Assembly (NCBI RefSeq): GCF_016785085.1
Contig: NZ_JAENHO010000016.1
Coordinates: 146,067 to 210,066 of the forward strand
Source of the DNA: Paractinoplanes lichenicola
Lineage (GTDB): Bacteria > Actinomycetota > Actinomycetes > Mycobacteriales > Micromonosporaceae
Length of the DNA stretch: 64,000 bases
Reading direction: 5' to 3'
Shown: piece by piece, positions 14,870 through 23,881 of the stretch
Layout: each line of letters starts with the position of its first letter
Position numbering within the stretch: position 1 is the first letter of the stretch
Notes under the pieces: model-generated
What the model was told of the DNA's origin: nothing
The model's input: only the letters and a program-made list of their open reading frames with translations
The model's database searches: none
Position numbers and translations under genes: made by a program

Positions 14870-17701
14870 GTGCCGAGTGACACCAGGACGACCCGTCTGG
14901 TCATCGTCGAGTCCCCGTCGAAGGCCAAGACGATCGCCGGTTATCTGGGCCCCGACTATCTGGTCGAGGCCTCCATCGGCCATGTCCGGGATCTGCCCAA
15001 GAACGCCGACGAGGTGCCCGAACAGTACAAGGGTGAGTCGTGGGCACGGCTGGGCGTCGACGTCGACAACGGCTTCCACCCGCTCTATGTGATCTCGGCC
15101 GATCGCAAGCAGCAGATCGCCAAGCTGAAGAAGCTGGCCAAAGAGGTCGACGAGATCTTCCTCGCCACCGATGAGGACCGCGAGGGCGAGGCCATCGCGT
15201 GGCACCTCCTCGAGACGATCAACCCCAAGGTGCCCGTGCACCGGATGGTCTTCCACGAGATCACCCGGCCCGCGATCCAGGCCGCCGTGGCCAACCCGCG
15301 CCAGATCGACAAAAACCTCGTCGACGCGCAGGAGGCCCGCCGCATCCTCGACCGCCTCTACGGCTACGAGGTCAGCCCGGTGCTTTGGAAGAAGGTCATG
15401 CCGAAGCTCTCGGCGGGCCGCGTCCAGTCCGTGGCGACCCGCATCGTGGTCGAGCGCGAGCGTCAGCGCATGGCGTTCCGCACCGCCGAGTATTGGGACA
15501 TCAACGCCCTGCTCGCCGTCCGGGGCCAGGTCGAGGGTCCGCGCCAGTTCGGCGCCACGCTGATCGCGCTCAACGGCGACCGGATCGCCACCGGCAAGGA
15601 CTTCGAGCCCACGACCGGCCGTCTCAAGCCCGGCGCGGCCGTCACGCAGCTCGACGAGGCCGGCGCCCGGGGGCTGGCGGCCCGGCTCGAGGGCCAGGAG
15701 TTCACGGTCACCCGGGTCGAGGAGAAGCCGTATCGGCGCCGGCCCTACCCGCCCTTCATCACCTCGACGCTGCAGCAGGAGGCCGCCCGCAAGCTGCGCA
15801 TGTCGTCGGCCCAGGCGATGCGCACGGCCCAACGGCTGTACGAAGAGGGCTACATCACTTATATGCGTACCGACTCGGTCAACCTGTCGGAGACGGCCAT
15901 CGCGGCCGCCCGCCGGCAGATCGCCGAGCTCTACGGCGAGCGCAGCGTTCCGCCGGAGCCCCGCCACTACAAGGGCAAGGTCAAGAACGCGCAGGAGGCT
16001 CACGAGGCCATCCGGCCCGCCGGTGACACCTTCCGCACCCCCGCCGAGCTGGCCGGGGAGCTCTCGGGCGACGGGTTCCGGCTCTACGAGCTGATCTGGC
16101 GCCGCACGGTCGCGTCGCAGATGACCGACGCGGTCGGCAACTCGATCTCGGTGCGCATCCGGGCCGTCTCCACGGCGCAGGAGGAGGCCGACTTCGGCGC
16201 CACCGGTAAGACGATCACCGAGCCGGGCTTCCTGAAGGCGTATGTCGAGTCGTCCGACGACGAGAACGCGGAGGCCGAGGACGCCGAGCGCCGCCTGCCC
16301 AACCTCGCCAAGGACCAGCCGCTCGACGCCGACGAGCTGACCGCCGCGGGCCACCACACCAGCCCGCCCGCCCGCTACACCGAGGCGTCGCTGGTCAAGG
16401 CGATGGAGGAGCTCGGCATCGGCCGCCCCTCCACTTACGCGTCGATCATGCAGACGATCCAGGACCGCGGCTACGTGGAGAAGCGCGGCCAGGCGCTGAT
16501 CCCCACGTTCATCGCGTTCGCCGTGGTCAACCTCATGGAGCAGCACTACCCGCGCCTGGTCGACTACGGCTTCACGGCCGCGATGGAGAACGACCTCGAC
16601 GGCATCGCGGGCGGCGACCACGCCTCCCTCGACTTCCTGACCTCCTTCTATTTCGGCAGCCAGACCCCCGGCGCCGACGACGAGATCGCCAAGGCCGGCG
16701 GCCTGCGCAAGATGGTCACCGAGAACCTCAGCGCGATCGACGCCCGCCTGATCAACTCGATCCCCCTCTTCGACGACGAGGAGGGCCGCCACATCGTGGT
16801 GCGGGTCGGCCGGTTCGGGCCCTACCTGCAGCGTCAGGTGCCCGGCGCGACCGAGGAACAGGCGAACGACAAGGCCAACCGGGTCTCGATCCCCGAGGGG
16901 GTCGCGCCCGACGAGCTCAACCTCGAGAAGGTCAAGGAGCTCTTCCTCGGCGGGGGCGGCGAGCGCAGCCTGGGCGACGACCCGCAGACCAACGAGCCCG
17001 TGCTGATCAAGTCGGGCCGCTTCGGGGCGTACGTGCAGAGCGGCGAGCGGCGCGGGTCGCTGTTCCGGTCGCAGACGCCCGAGACGCTCACTCTCGACCA
17101 GGCGCTGCAGCTGCTCAGCCTGCCCCGGGTGGTCGGCAAGGACCCCGAGGGCAACGAGATCATCGCCAAGAACGGCCGCTTCGGCCCGTACGTGCAGCGG
17201 GGCACCGACTCGCGCTCGCTGGCGTCGGAGGATCAGCTGTTCACGGTCACCCTCGACGAGGCGCTGGCGCTGCTGGCGGCCCCGAAGACCCGCGGCCGGG
17301 GCGCGGCCAAGCCGCCGCTGCGCGAGATGGGTCCCGACCCGGTGACCGAGAAGCCGATGGTCATCAAGGACGGCCGGTTCGGGCCGTACGTGACCGACGG
17401 CGAATACAACGCGTCGCTGCGCGGCGAGCAGACCCCCGAGAACCTGACGATCGAGCAGGCGTCGGAGATGCTGGCCGAGAAGCGGGCCAAGGGCCCGGCG
17501 CCGAAGAAGCGCGCGGCCAAGAAGGCGCCCGCCAAGGCGGCAGCCTCCGACGCGCCGGCCAAGAAGGCGGCGGCGAAGAAGGCTCCCGCGAAGAAGACGG
17601 CCGCCAAGAAGGCCGCGCCGGCCAAGAAGACCGCCGCCGCGAAGAAGGCGGCGCCGGCCAAGAAGACGGCGCCGGCCAAGGCCGCGGCCACGTCCGAGTA
17701 G
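14870..17701 (+). CDS. topA: DNA topoisomerase I
   Basis: A 943-residue type IA topoisomerase. The Toprim glutamate is in LVIVESPSKAK and the Toprim acidic triad is in ATDEDREGEAIAWHLLE. The active-site tyrosine is in GYITYMRTDSV, and AGRVQSVATRIVVERE marks the gate domain. C-terminal repeats of the (R)FGPYVQRG/GRFGAYVQ type are the actinobacterial DNA-binding repeats. The protein ends in a lysine-rich KKAPAKK-type tail of about 60 residues. GTG 14870 with GGGAG upstream is chosen because it lies about ten residues before the first strand; an ATG at 14825 is an alternative. The enzyme relaxes negative supercoils. Its stop directly abuts the stop of the convergent flavoprotein gene. Confidence 0.96.
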   Translation: MPSDTRTTRLVIVESPSKAKTIAGYLGPDYLVEASIGHVRDLPKNADEVPEQYKGESWARLGVDVDNGFHPLYVISADRKQQIAKLKKLAKEVDEIFLATDEDREGEAIAWHLLETINPKVPVHRMVFHEITRPAIQAAVANPRQIDKNLVDAQEARRILDRLYGYEVSPVLWKKVMPKLSAGRVQSVATRIVVERERQRMAFRTAEYWDINALLAVRGQVEGPRQFGATLIALNGDRIATGKDFEPTTGRLKPGAAVTQLDEAGARGLAARLEGQEFTVTRVEEKPYRRRPYPPFITSTLQQEAARKLRMSSAQAMRTAQRLYEEGYITYMRTDSVNLSETAIAAARRQIAELYGERSVPPEPRHYKGKVKNAQEAHEAIRPAGDTFRTPAELAGELSGDGFRLYELIWRRTVASQMTDAVGNSISVRIRAVSTAQEEADFGATGKTITEPGFLKAYVESSDDENAEAEDAERRLPNLAKDQPLDADELTAAGHHTSPPARYTEASLVKAMEELGIGRPSTYASIMQTIQDRGYVEKRGQALIPTFIAFAVVNLMEQHYPRLVDYGFTAAMENDLDGIAGGDHASLDFLTSFYFGSQTPGADDEIAKAGGLRKMVTENLSAIDARLINSIPLFDDEEGRHIVVRVGRFGPYLQRQVPGATEEQANDKANRVSIPEGVAPDELNLEKVKELFLGGGGERSLGDDPQTNEPVLIKSGRFGAYVQSGERRGSLFRSQTPETLTLDQALQLLSLPRVVGKDPEGNEIIAKNGRFGPYVQRGTDSRSLASEDQLFTVTLDEALALLAAPKTRGRGAAKPPLREMGPDPVTEKPMVIKDGRFGPYVTDGEYNASLRGEQTPENLTIEQASEMLAEKRAKGPAPKKRAAKKAPAKAAASDAPAKKAAAKKAPAKKTAAKKAAPAKKTAAAKKAAPAKKTAPAKAAATSE

Positions 17702-19003
17702 TCAGGCGCCGAGCACCCGGTCCAGGTAGTCGTTGGTGAAGACCCGGGCCGGGTCGAGCCGGTCGCGTACGGCCACGAAGTCGTCGAACTTCGGATAGGC
17801 CGGGCGCAGATCCGCCGCCGTACGGTAGTGCAGTTTGCCCCAGTGCGGGCGTCCGCCGAGGGGCTGGCAGACGGCCTCGAACGCCTTGAAGTAGGGCTCG
17901 TAAGGCGCGCCGGTGAACTGGTGCACGGCGACGTAGGCCGACTCGCGGCCGTAGCCGTGGGACAGCCACACGTCGTCAGGGCCGGTGAACCGCACCTCGA
18001 CCGGGAACTGGATCTTGAACGGCAGCCCGTCGATGATCCGCGGCAGCGCGTCGAGCACCTCGGGCAGCGCCGCGCGCGGGATCTCGTACTCCATCTCGGT
18101 GAAGTGCACCCGCCGCGGCGTGCAGAAGACCCGGTCCGAGCGCTCGGTGTACGTGCGGGCCGTGAGCGCCCGCGCGGCGATCGACTGCACCGTGGGCACC
18201 ACGGCCGGAACCCGCCGGCCCAGCTTGCAGACGCCCTGCCAGAGCGTGTTGGCCAGGAACTCGTCGTCCATCCAGCCCCGGAAGCCGGACAGCGGGCGGT
18301 CGTTCTCGGCCACCTTGTTGTTCCGCTTGAGCTGCGCCCGGTCGGTGTACGGATACCAGTAGAACTCGACGTGCTCGTTGGCCGGGATCCACTCGTCGAG
18401 ACCGGCCAGCACGTCGGTCAGGGCCATCGGGCGCTCGTCGGCCAGCAGCGTGAACGCCGGCACGCAACGCAGCGTCACCTCGACGAGGATGCCCAGGGCG
18501 CCGATCCCGAGCCGTACGGCGGGAAAGATCTCGTCGCCCTTGCTGATCTCGAGAACCTCGCCCGCGGCGGTGACCAGCTTCACGGCCTCGACGCAGGTCG
18601 CCAGCGTGCAGTGATCCGCGCCCGTGCCGTGCGTGCCGGTGGAGATGGCCCCCGAGATCGTCTGCGCGTCGATGTCGCCCAGGTTCGGCATCGCCAGCCC
18701 GTGCCTGGCCAGCAGCTCGTTGAGCTTCCAGAGCGGCATGCCGGCCTGCACCGTCACCAGCGGGCCGTCGACCGAGACGAGCTCGGTCAGCTGGTGCATG
18801 AGCATCCGCTGGTCGTTGGCGACCGCGATGTCGGTGAACGAGTGACCGCTGCCGACGACCTTGACCCGGCGTCCGGTTTCCGACGCCTCCTTGACGTGGC
18901 TCACGACCTCGTCAACAGTGCCAGGGGTCAGGACGTCGACAGCGAGTGACTGCTGGTTGCCGCCCCAATTGATCCAACTGCGGGCGTTCCGGGGGGTAGT
19001 CAT
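17702..19003 (-). CDS. FAD-dependent lactone oxidase (D-arabinono/L-gulono-1,4-lactone oxidase family)
   Basis: A 433-residue VAO-family flavoprotein. The N-terminal PP-loop contains VVGSGHSFTDIA, where the histidine is the usual site of covalent FAD attachment. GAISTGTHGTG follows as the second FAD-binding segment. The C-terminal ALO domain holds HWGKLHY, a signature of aldonolactone and alditol oxidases. The physiological substrate, a sugar lactone or a polyol, cannot be fixed from sequence. It is divergent from a TetR gene across a 114-base spacer. A PLP aldolase-like gene lies on the other side of that regulator, which suggests a small regulated pathway. Confidence 0.87.
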   Translation of the reverse strand: MTTPRNARSWINWGGNQQSLAVDVLTPGTVDEVVSHVKEASETGRRVKVVGSGHSFTDIAVANDQRMLMHQLTELVSVDGPLVTVQAGMPLWKLNELLARHGLAMPNLGDIDAQTISGAISTGTHGTGADHCTLATCVEAVKLVTAAGEVLEISKGDEIFPAVRLGIGALGILVEVTLRCVPAFTLLADERPMALTDVLAGLDEWIPANEHVEFYWYPYTDRAQLKRNNKVAENDRPLSGFRGWMDDEFLANTLWQGVCKLGRRVPAVVPTVQSIAARALTARTYTERSDRVFCTPRRVHFTEMEYEIPRAALPEVLDALPRIIDGLPFKIQFPVEVRFTGPDDVWLSHGYGRESAYVAVHQFTGAPYEPYFKAFEAVCQPLGGRPHWGKLHYRTAADLRPAYPKFDDFVAVRDRLDPARVFTNDYLDRVLGA

Positions 19004-19067
19004 TCAGCCTTTGTCCTCCGTACGAGCGGACAGGCGCACCGCGCGTCCCGTCGATGCGCCTCGCTCG

Positions 19068-19095
19068 TTGATCCGAGTAACGTTCCGATTATCAC
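19068..19095 (+). promoter_or_regulatory. Candidate promoter for the TetR gene
   Basis: TTGATC at 19068-19073 and TATCAC at 19090-19095 are spaced by 16 bases and lie just upstream of GAGGGAG and the GTG at 19118. The match to the sigma-70-type consensus is moderate, so this is an inference. The same 114-base spacer must also hold the divergent promoter for the lactone oxidase. Confidence 0.35.
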
Positions 19096-19117
19096 TGCTG
19101 AGAGGGAGTGGCGACGC

Positions 19118-19747
19118 GTGTCGACACCAACCGTCACCACCGGGCCGCTGCGGCGTGTCCCGGTGCAGGGCAGAAGCGTTGCCCGGGTCCAGCGCATGCT
19201 CGACGCCTGTGCCGAGCTCGTGGACGAGGTCGGCTATGAGGGCCTGACCACGACGCTTCTGGCCGAGCGCGCCGAGGTCGCCATCGGCTCGGTCTACCAG
19301 TTCTTCCCGGACAAGAGGGCGATCGTCCAGGCCCTGGCCATGCGCAACATGGATGCGTATCTGCAGGGTTTGTCCGACCGGTTCGGCAGCGAGACGTTCG
19401 CCCACTGGTGGGACGGCGTCGACGCGGCGATCGACATTTTCATCCACATGCACCGCTCGGTGCCCGGCTTCCGCACGCTGCACTTCGGCGACGTGGTCGA
19501 CGTGCACCTGCTCGACGTCGAACGCGACAACAACGCGGTCATCGCCGAGCGCCTGGCCGAGCTGCTGGTCGACCAGTTCCAGCTGATGGACAGGGGACGG
19601 ATGCGGTTCTCGCTGGAGATCTCGGTCGAGGCCGCGGACGCGCTGATCAAGCTGGCCTTCCGGCGCGACCAAGGCGGCGACGAGGCAGTGCTGACCGAGG
19701 CCAAGGCGCTGATCCGGGAATACCTGCACCGCCACGTCACGAACTGA
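19118..19747 (+). CDS. TetR-family transcriptional regulator
   Basis: A 209-residue regulator. The N-terminal helix-turn-helix (residues about 22-68) contains RMLDACAELVDEVGYEGLTTT followed by VAIGSVYQFFPDKRAI, the classic TetR recognition helix. The C-terminal ligand domain is divergent. GTG 19118 follows GAGGGAG. It lies divergent from the lactone oxidase and convergent with the PLP aldolase-like gene, so both are reasonable targets; an effector cannot be named. Confidence 0.9.
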   Translation: MSTPTVTTGPLRRVPVQGRSVARVQRMLDACAELVDEVGYEGLTTTLLAERAEVAIGSVYQFFPDKRAIVQALAMRNMDAYLQGLSDRFGSETFAHWWDGVDAAIDIFIHMHRSVPGFRTLHFGDVVDVHLLDVERDNNAVIAERLAELLVDQFQLMDRGRMRFSLEISVEAADALIKLAFRRDQGGDEAVLTEAKALIREYLHRHVTN

Positions 19748-19751
19748 AGGG

Positions 19752-20957
19752 TCAGCCCAGCCAGGCATGACCCTCCCCCCGGTACGTCGGGGCCGGCGTC
19801 GCTGACTCGCCGTCGACCAGCTGAAGCTCGTTGACGTGCTCGCACAGCTCGCCGGCCTTGGCGTGACGGAACCAGACCCGATCGCCGGGCCGTAGCGTGT
19901 CCGCCACCGCCCCGACCAGCGGGGTCTGCACCTCCCCGGGCCCCTCGTCGGGCTTGAACTTGAGGCCCGCGGGCAGCCAGGGCGTCGGCTGCCGGGACGT
20001 CTCGGCCGGTCCCGACGCGATCCAGCCGCCGCCGAGCACGGTCGCGATCCGCGGGGCCGGGCGGCGGACGACGCTGAGCGCGAAGAACGCGGCCGGGGTC
20101 GGGCGCCACGCCGAGTAGGCGTCGAACAGCGTCGGTCCGTACAGGCCGGAACCCGCCGTGACCTCGGTCACCGCCGGGTCGGCCCCGGTCGCGGCCACGC
20201 TGCCGGTGCCGCCCGCGTTCACGAACTCCAGGTCGGCGTGCTCCCGTACGGCGGCCACGGCCTCGCCCCGCCGGCGGACGATCTCGGGGAACGAGCGCGA
20301 CTGCATCAGGCGGATCGCGCGGCCCCGCAGGGTCTGCCCCGGCGGCAGGTCGCCCAGGCCGGCGATCTGGGCCTCGTACGACATCATCCCGACCAGCTTG
20401 AAGCCGGGGCGGGCGGTGATGCGGCGCGCGAGGGCCGACGCCTGACCGGCCGAGTGGACGGGGGAGCGGCGCACCCCGACGTGCAGGGCGGCCGCGGGGC
20501 GCCACGACGAGTCGAGATCCAGACAGAGCCGTACGGCGGGACGGTCGCCCGGCGGAGTGACCTGATCCACCAGATCGAGGTGGGACGGGTGGTCCACCAT
20601 GATCGAGATGGCGTCGGCCAGCTTGGCGTCGGAGGTCAGCTCGCGCAGCGCGGTGCGGTCGGCCGTCGGGTAGGCCACCAGCACGTCGTCGGTCAGGCCG
20701 GTGCGCACGAGCCAGATCGCCTCGGGCAGCGTGTACGCCATCACGCCGTGCCAGCCGGGGCGGGCGAGAACGCGTTCCAGCAGCGTACGGCAGCGAACCG
20801 ACTTGCTCGCCACGCGCAGCGGCTTGCCCTGGGCGCGCGCGGCCAATTGATCGGCGTTGGCGTCGAAGGCCGCCAGGTCGACTGCCGCGACCGGCGTCTC
20901 GAGGTGGGCGGTGGCCCGGTCGAGCCGCTTCTGCAAGGCCTTGCGGTCATCGATCAC
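19752..20957 (-). CDS. Alanine racemase N-terminal fold PLP enzyme (D-threonine aldolase / amino acid deaminase-like)
   Basis: A 401-residue PLP enzyme of fold type III. The PLP-binding lysine is in LRVASKSVRC near residue 51. The barrel region includes GVMAYTLPEAIWL and ELEFVNAGGTGS-type (DLEFVNAGGTGS) phosphate-binding glycine residues. A C-terminal D-serine dehydratase-like beta domain follows, with PGDRVWFRHAKAGELCEHVNELQLV holding the zinc-ligand-like H-x-C-E-H pattern. Family members cleave beta-hydroxy-D-amino acids or deaminate D-serine. GTG 20957 begins the protein. In other actinobacteria homologues are found next to the lactone oxidase, as here. Confidence 0.82.
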   Translation of the reverse strand: MIDDRKALQKRLDRATAHLETPVAAVDLAAFDANADQLAARAQGKPLRVASKSVRCRTLLERVLARPGWHGVMAYTLPEAIWLVRTGLTDDVLVAYPTADRTALRELTSDAKLADAISIMVDHPSHLDLVDQVTPPGDRPAVRLCLDLDSSWRPAAALHVGVRRSPVHSAGQASALARRITARPGFKLVGMMSYEAQIAGLGDLPPGQTLRGRAIRLMQSRSFPEIVRRRGEAVAAVREHADLEFVNAGGTGSVAATGADPAVTEVTAGSGLYGPTLFDAYSAWRPTPAAFFALSVVRRPAPRIATVLGGGWIASGPAETSRQPTPWLPAGLKFKPDEGPGEVQTPLVGAVADTLRPGDRVWFRHAKAGELCEHVNELQLVDGESATPAPTYRGEGHAWLG

Positions 20958-21053
20958 GCCCGCACCGTATCGCCGTCACGAGCAATGCGAAAGCTCTTCA
21001 CTTATTCGATACCCGAACGTGGGTAAACCGGCGGCTACGAGCCGCCCGATAGA

Positions 21054-23663
21054 GTGCACCCTGCAGTAATCACGGGAGGTACGGTCATCGACACCGAAAA
21101 GCGGGAATCCGGCCCGGTCGACTTGTCCGGCGCGGCGGCGCTGCGCTCGGTGCTTCGCATCCGGCCCTTCCGCCGCCTCTGGCTCGTGCTCGGCCTCGCC
21201 TCCTTCGGCGACTGGATCGGGCTGCTGGCCACCGGCATCTTCGCCGCCGCCCAGTTCGAGAGCAGCGTCGGCCAGGGCGCCGCGTTCGGTGGCACGATCG
21301 CCGTCCGCCTGCTGCCCGCGCTGCTGCTGGGCCCGATCGCGGGCGTGTTCGCCGACCGGTTCGACCGGCGCTACACGATGGTCATCACCGACCTGATCCG
21401 GTTCGTCTTCTACGGCTCGATCCCGCTCGTCCCGCTCTTCGGCGGGTCGCCCGGGGTCACCGTGCTCTGGGCCACCATCGCCACCTTCGTCGGCGAGACG
21501 ATCACGCTGATCTGGATCCCGGCCAAGGAAGCCGCGGTGCCCAACCTCATCCCGAAGTCGCGGATCGAGGTCTCGAACCAGCTCACGCTGGTCACCACGT
21601 ACGGCATCACGCCGATCCTGGCCGCGCTCGCGCTGTCCGCCCTCACCGCGGGCATCCAGCAATCCGGGGCCACGCTGCCCGGCTGGGCCCAGCCCGTGCA
21701 GATCGCCCTCTATCTCAACGCGATCTCCCGGCTCGCCACCGCGATCACCGTCTTCTTCGGCATCAAGGAGATCGGCGGCAAGAGCGCGGAACGGCAGGAG
21801 GCCGCCCAGCAGCAGAGCATGACCCGGCAATTCCTCGACGGCTGGAAATACATCGGGACCACCCCCCTCGTACGGGGTCTGGTGCTCGGCATCTTCGGCG
21901 CGTTCGCGGCCGGCGGCGTGGTGATCGGCGCGGCCAAGACGTTCGCGACCTCGCTGGGCGCCGGTGAAGCGGCGTTCTACCTGCTCTTCGGCACGATCTT
22001 CATGGGCCTGGCGGTCGGCATCGGCCTCGGCCCCATGATCATCAAGGAGCTGTCCCGCCGCCGCTGGTTCGGCATGAGCATCGTGCTGGCCAGCGGCTCG
22101 GTGATGTTCCTGGGCATCGCCTTCCACCTCTCGATGGCCCTGGTCGGCGCGCTGCTCGTCGGCGCCGGCGCGGGCATGGCGTTCCTGGCCGGCACGACGC
22201 TGCTCTACGGCGAGGTCGACGACGCCGTACGGGGCAGGGTGTTCGCCGTCGTCCAGATCGGCGTGCGGATGGTGCTGCTGCTGGCCATCACGCTCTCCGG
22301 TTTCCTCGTCGGCCTGGGCAGCTCGCGGCGCGTCGACCTGGGCGTCGTGCACTTCGACGTCTCCTCGACCCGCGTGCTGCTGCTGGTCGCGGGCGCGGTC
22401 GGCGTCTTCGTGGGCATCGGCTCGTTCCGCCAGATGGACGACAAGCGCGGCGTGCCCGTGCTGGCCGACCTGTGGGGCTCGCTGCGCGGCCGCCCGCTCG
22501 CGCCCGACGAGCAGTTCGTGCGCAGCGGCATCTTCGTCGTCTTCGAGGGCGGCGAGGGCGCGGGCAAGTCGACCCAGGTCACCCGGCTGGCGGCGCTCCT
22601 GCAGGCCGAGGGGCGCGACGTGGTGGTCACCCGCGAGCCCGGCGCCACCGACGTCGGGGCGCGCATCCGCCAGCTGGTGCTCGACAAGAGCGAGGCCCCG
22701 TCGCCCCGGTCCGAGGCCCTGCTCTACGCGGCCGACCGCGCCCACCACGTGGCCACCGTCGTCCGCCCGGCCCTGGCCCGCGGCGCGGTGGTGATCAGCG
22801 ACCGCTACGTCGACTCGTCGCTGGCCTATCAGGGCGCCGGCCGCACCCTGCCGGTGGCCGAGATCTCGTGGCTGTCGTCATGGGCCACCGGCGGCCTCAA
22901 GCCCGACCTGGTCGTGCTGCTCGACGTCGACCCCGGCGTCGGCCTCAACCGGGTCGACTCCCGCGGCGAGGGCACCGACCGCCTGGAAAGCGAATCCCGG
23001 TCGTTCCACGAGCGGGTCCGCTACGCCTTCCTCGACCTGGCCGCGGCCGACCCGAAACGCTACCTGGTGCTCGACGCGGCTCGCCCGGTCGACGACATCA
23101 CCACCGTGGTCGAGGAACGCCTCTCGGGCTTGCTGGGCGCGGCCGAGCCGAACCACCCGGCCCCGGCCTCGACCGACCTGCCCCCGGAGCCGGATTTCGG
23201 CGCCCCCGACCTGACGGCCACCCACAACCGCCGCGTCGGCCCCGACGACCGCCGCGCCAGGCCCACCACTCCTTCCGCTCCGGCTGCCCCGGGTGAGACC
23301 GCGCCCGCTGCCCTGGGCGAGGCCGCGCCCGCTGCCCGGGGCGACTCCGCGCCCGACGTCACCCAGCCGATCGCGGCTCGGACGGTGGCTGAGGCGGCCG
23401 ACCTCACCGAGCCGATCGCGGATCGGACGGTGGCTGAGGCGGCCGACCCCACCGAGCCGATCGCGGACCGGCCGATGGCCGACGTGGACGAGACCCAGCC
23501 GATCCCCGACCGCCCGGCCGCCGACGTCACGCAGGCGATCCCGCCCGCCGACCACCGAGCCAACGGGCGCGACGAGGAGCCGCCGCTCGAGGAGATGGCG
23601 GAACTGCTCGGCATTAACGACGACGAGACCCCGGACGGCCCCGGCCGCTACAGCCGCCGCTGA
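21054..23663 (+). CDS. tmk: Fused MFS transporter - thymidylate kinase
   Basis: An 869-residue fusion. Residues about 20-470 are an MFS-type transporter with about 12 helices. From about residue 490 a complete dTMP kinase follows: P-loop FEGGEGAGKST, the DR-type motif ISDRYVDSSLAYQG and a lid region. The kinase phosphorylates dTMP to dTDP and is essential; the transporter substrate is unknown. The same fusion is established in Streptomyces. A disordered tail of about 150 residues contains repeats of (T)EPIADR. The start is uncertain. GTG 21054 has no ribosome site, whereas GGGAGG at 21074-21079 lies seven bases before ATC at 21087. If that is the start, the protein has 858 residues. Confidence 0.9.
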   Translation: MHPAVITGGTVIDTEKRESGPVDLSGAAALRSVLRIRPFRRLWLVLGLASFGDWIGLLATGIFAAAQFESSVGQGAAFGGTIAVRLLPALLLGPIAGVFADRFDRRYTMVITDLIRFVFYGSIPLVPLFGGSPGVTVLWATIATFVGETITLIWIPAKEAAVPNLIPKSRIEVSNQLTLVTTYGITPILAALALSALTAGIQQSGATLPGWAQPVQIALYLNAISRLATAITVFFGIKEIGGKSAERQEAAQQQSMTRQFLDGWKYIGTTPLVRGLVLGIFGAFAAGGVVIGAAKTFATSLGAGEAAFYLLFGTIFMGLAVGIGLGPMIIKELSRRRWFGMSIVLASGSVMFLGIAFHLSMALVGALLVGAGAGMAFLAGTTLLYGEVDDAVRGRVFAVVQIGVRMVLLLAITLSGFLVGLGSSRRVDLGVVHFDVSSTRVLLLVAGAVGVFVGIGSFRQMDDKRGVPVLADLWGSLRGRPLAPDEQFVRSGIFVVFEGGEGAGKSTQVTRLAALLQAEGRDVVVTREPGATDVGARIRQLVLDKSEAPSPRSEALLYAADRAHHVATVVRPALARGAVVISDRYVDSSLAYQGAGRTLPVAEISWLSSWATGGLKPDLVVLLDVDPGVGLNRVDSRGEGTDRLESESRSFHERVRYAFLDLAAADPKRYLVLDAARPVDDITTVVEERLSGLLGAAEPNHPAPASTDLPPEPDFGAPDLTATHNRRVGPDDRRARPTTPSAPAAPGETAPAALGEAAPAARGDSAPDVTQPIAARTVAEAADLTEPIADRTVAEAADPTEPIADRPMADVDETQPIPDRPAADVTQAIPPADHRANGRDEEPPLEEMAELLGINDDETPDGPGRYSRR
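23361..23545 (+). repeat. Degenerate 45-bp tandem repeats in the tmk tail
   Basis: Units beginning ACC(C/G)AGCCGATC start at 23361, 23406, 23451, 23493 and (degenerate) 23529, with spacing 45, 45, 42 and 36. All spacings are multiples of three, so the frame is kept. They encode TQPIAARTVAEAAD-like segments, probably a disordered linker. Confidence 0.8.
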
Positions 23664-23691
23664 GCGACCTGGCCCAGCGCCGGGAATGGCA

Positions 23692-23719
23692 AAAGCCCAG
23701 GCCATCTGACCTGGGCTTT
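23692..23719. terminator. Bidirectional terminator between tmk and tRNA-Thr
   Basis: A 10-bp stem, AAAGCCCAGG (23692-23701) with CCTGGGCTTT (23710-23719), and an 8-base loop. A-run on one side and T-run on the other let it work for tmk (plus) and for the tRNA (minus). Confidence 0.85.
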
Positions 23720-23723
23720 CGCA

Positions 23724-23800
23724 TGGAGCCGCCTGACGGAATCGAACCGTCGACCTACGCATTACGAGTGCGTCGCTCTAGCCGACTGAGCTAAGGCGGC
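23724..23800 (-). tRNA. tRNA-Thr (anticodon CGU)
   Basis: The reverse strand folds as a full cloverleaf of 77 bases. The acceptor stem is GCCGCCT/AGGCGGC and the D-arm includes AGCTCAGTCGGCTAGAG. The anticodon stem ACGCA/TGCGT has loop CTCGTAA with anticodon CGT. The T-arm contains GGTTCGATTCC, and an encoded CCA end lies at 23724-23726. It reads ACG codons. The terminator at 23692-23719 lies just beyond its 3' end. Confidence 0.97.
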
Positions 23801-23881
23801 AACGAGAACCAAGTGTACGGTATCCGCCCTCGACGCCACGCCGGGGTCCGAATGTCGGGGGGCGGGACTAGTGTTCCCCGC

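Noticed and set aside
14396..16792. 798-codon minus-strand frame over topA
   Set aside because: Antisense to a complete topoisomerase with all motifs; no ribosome site or domain.
17500..17698. Lysine/alanine repeats at the end of topA as a mobile repeat
   Set aside because: This is the known basic tail type of actinobacterial TopA and Ku; it is coding low complexity.
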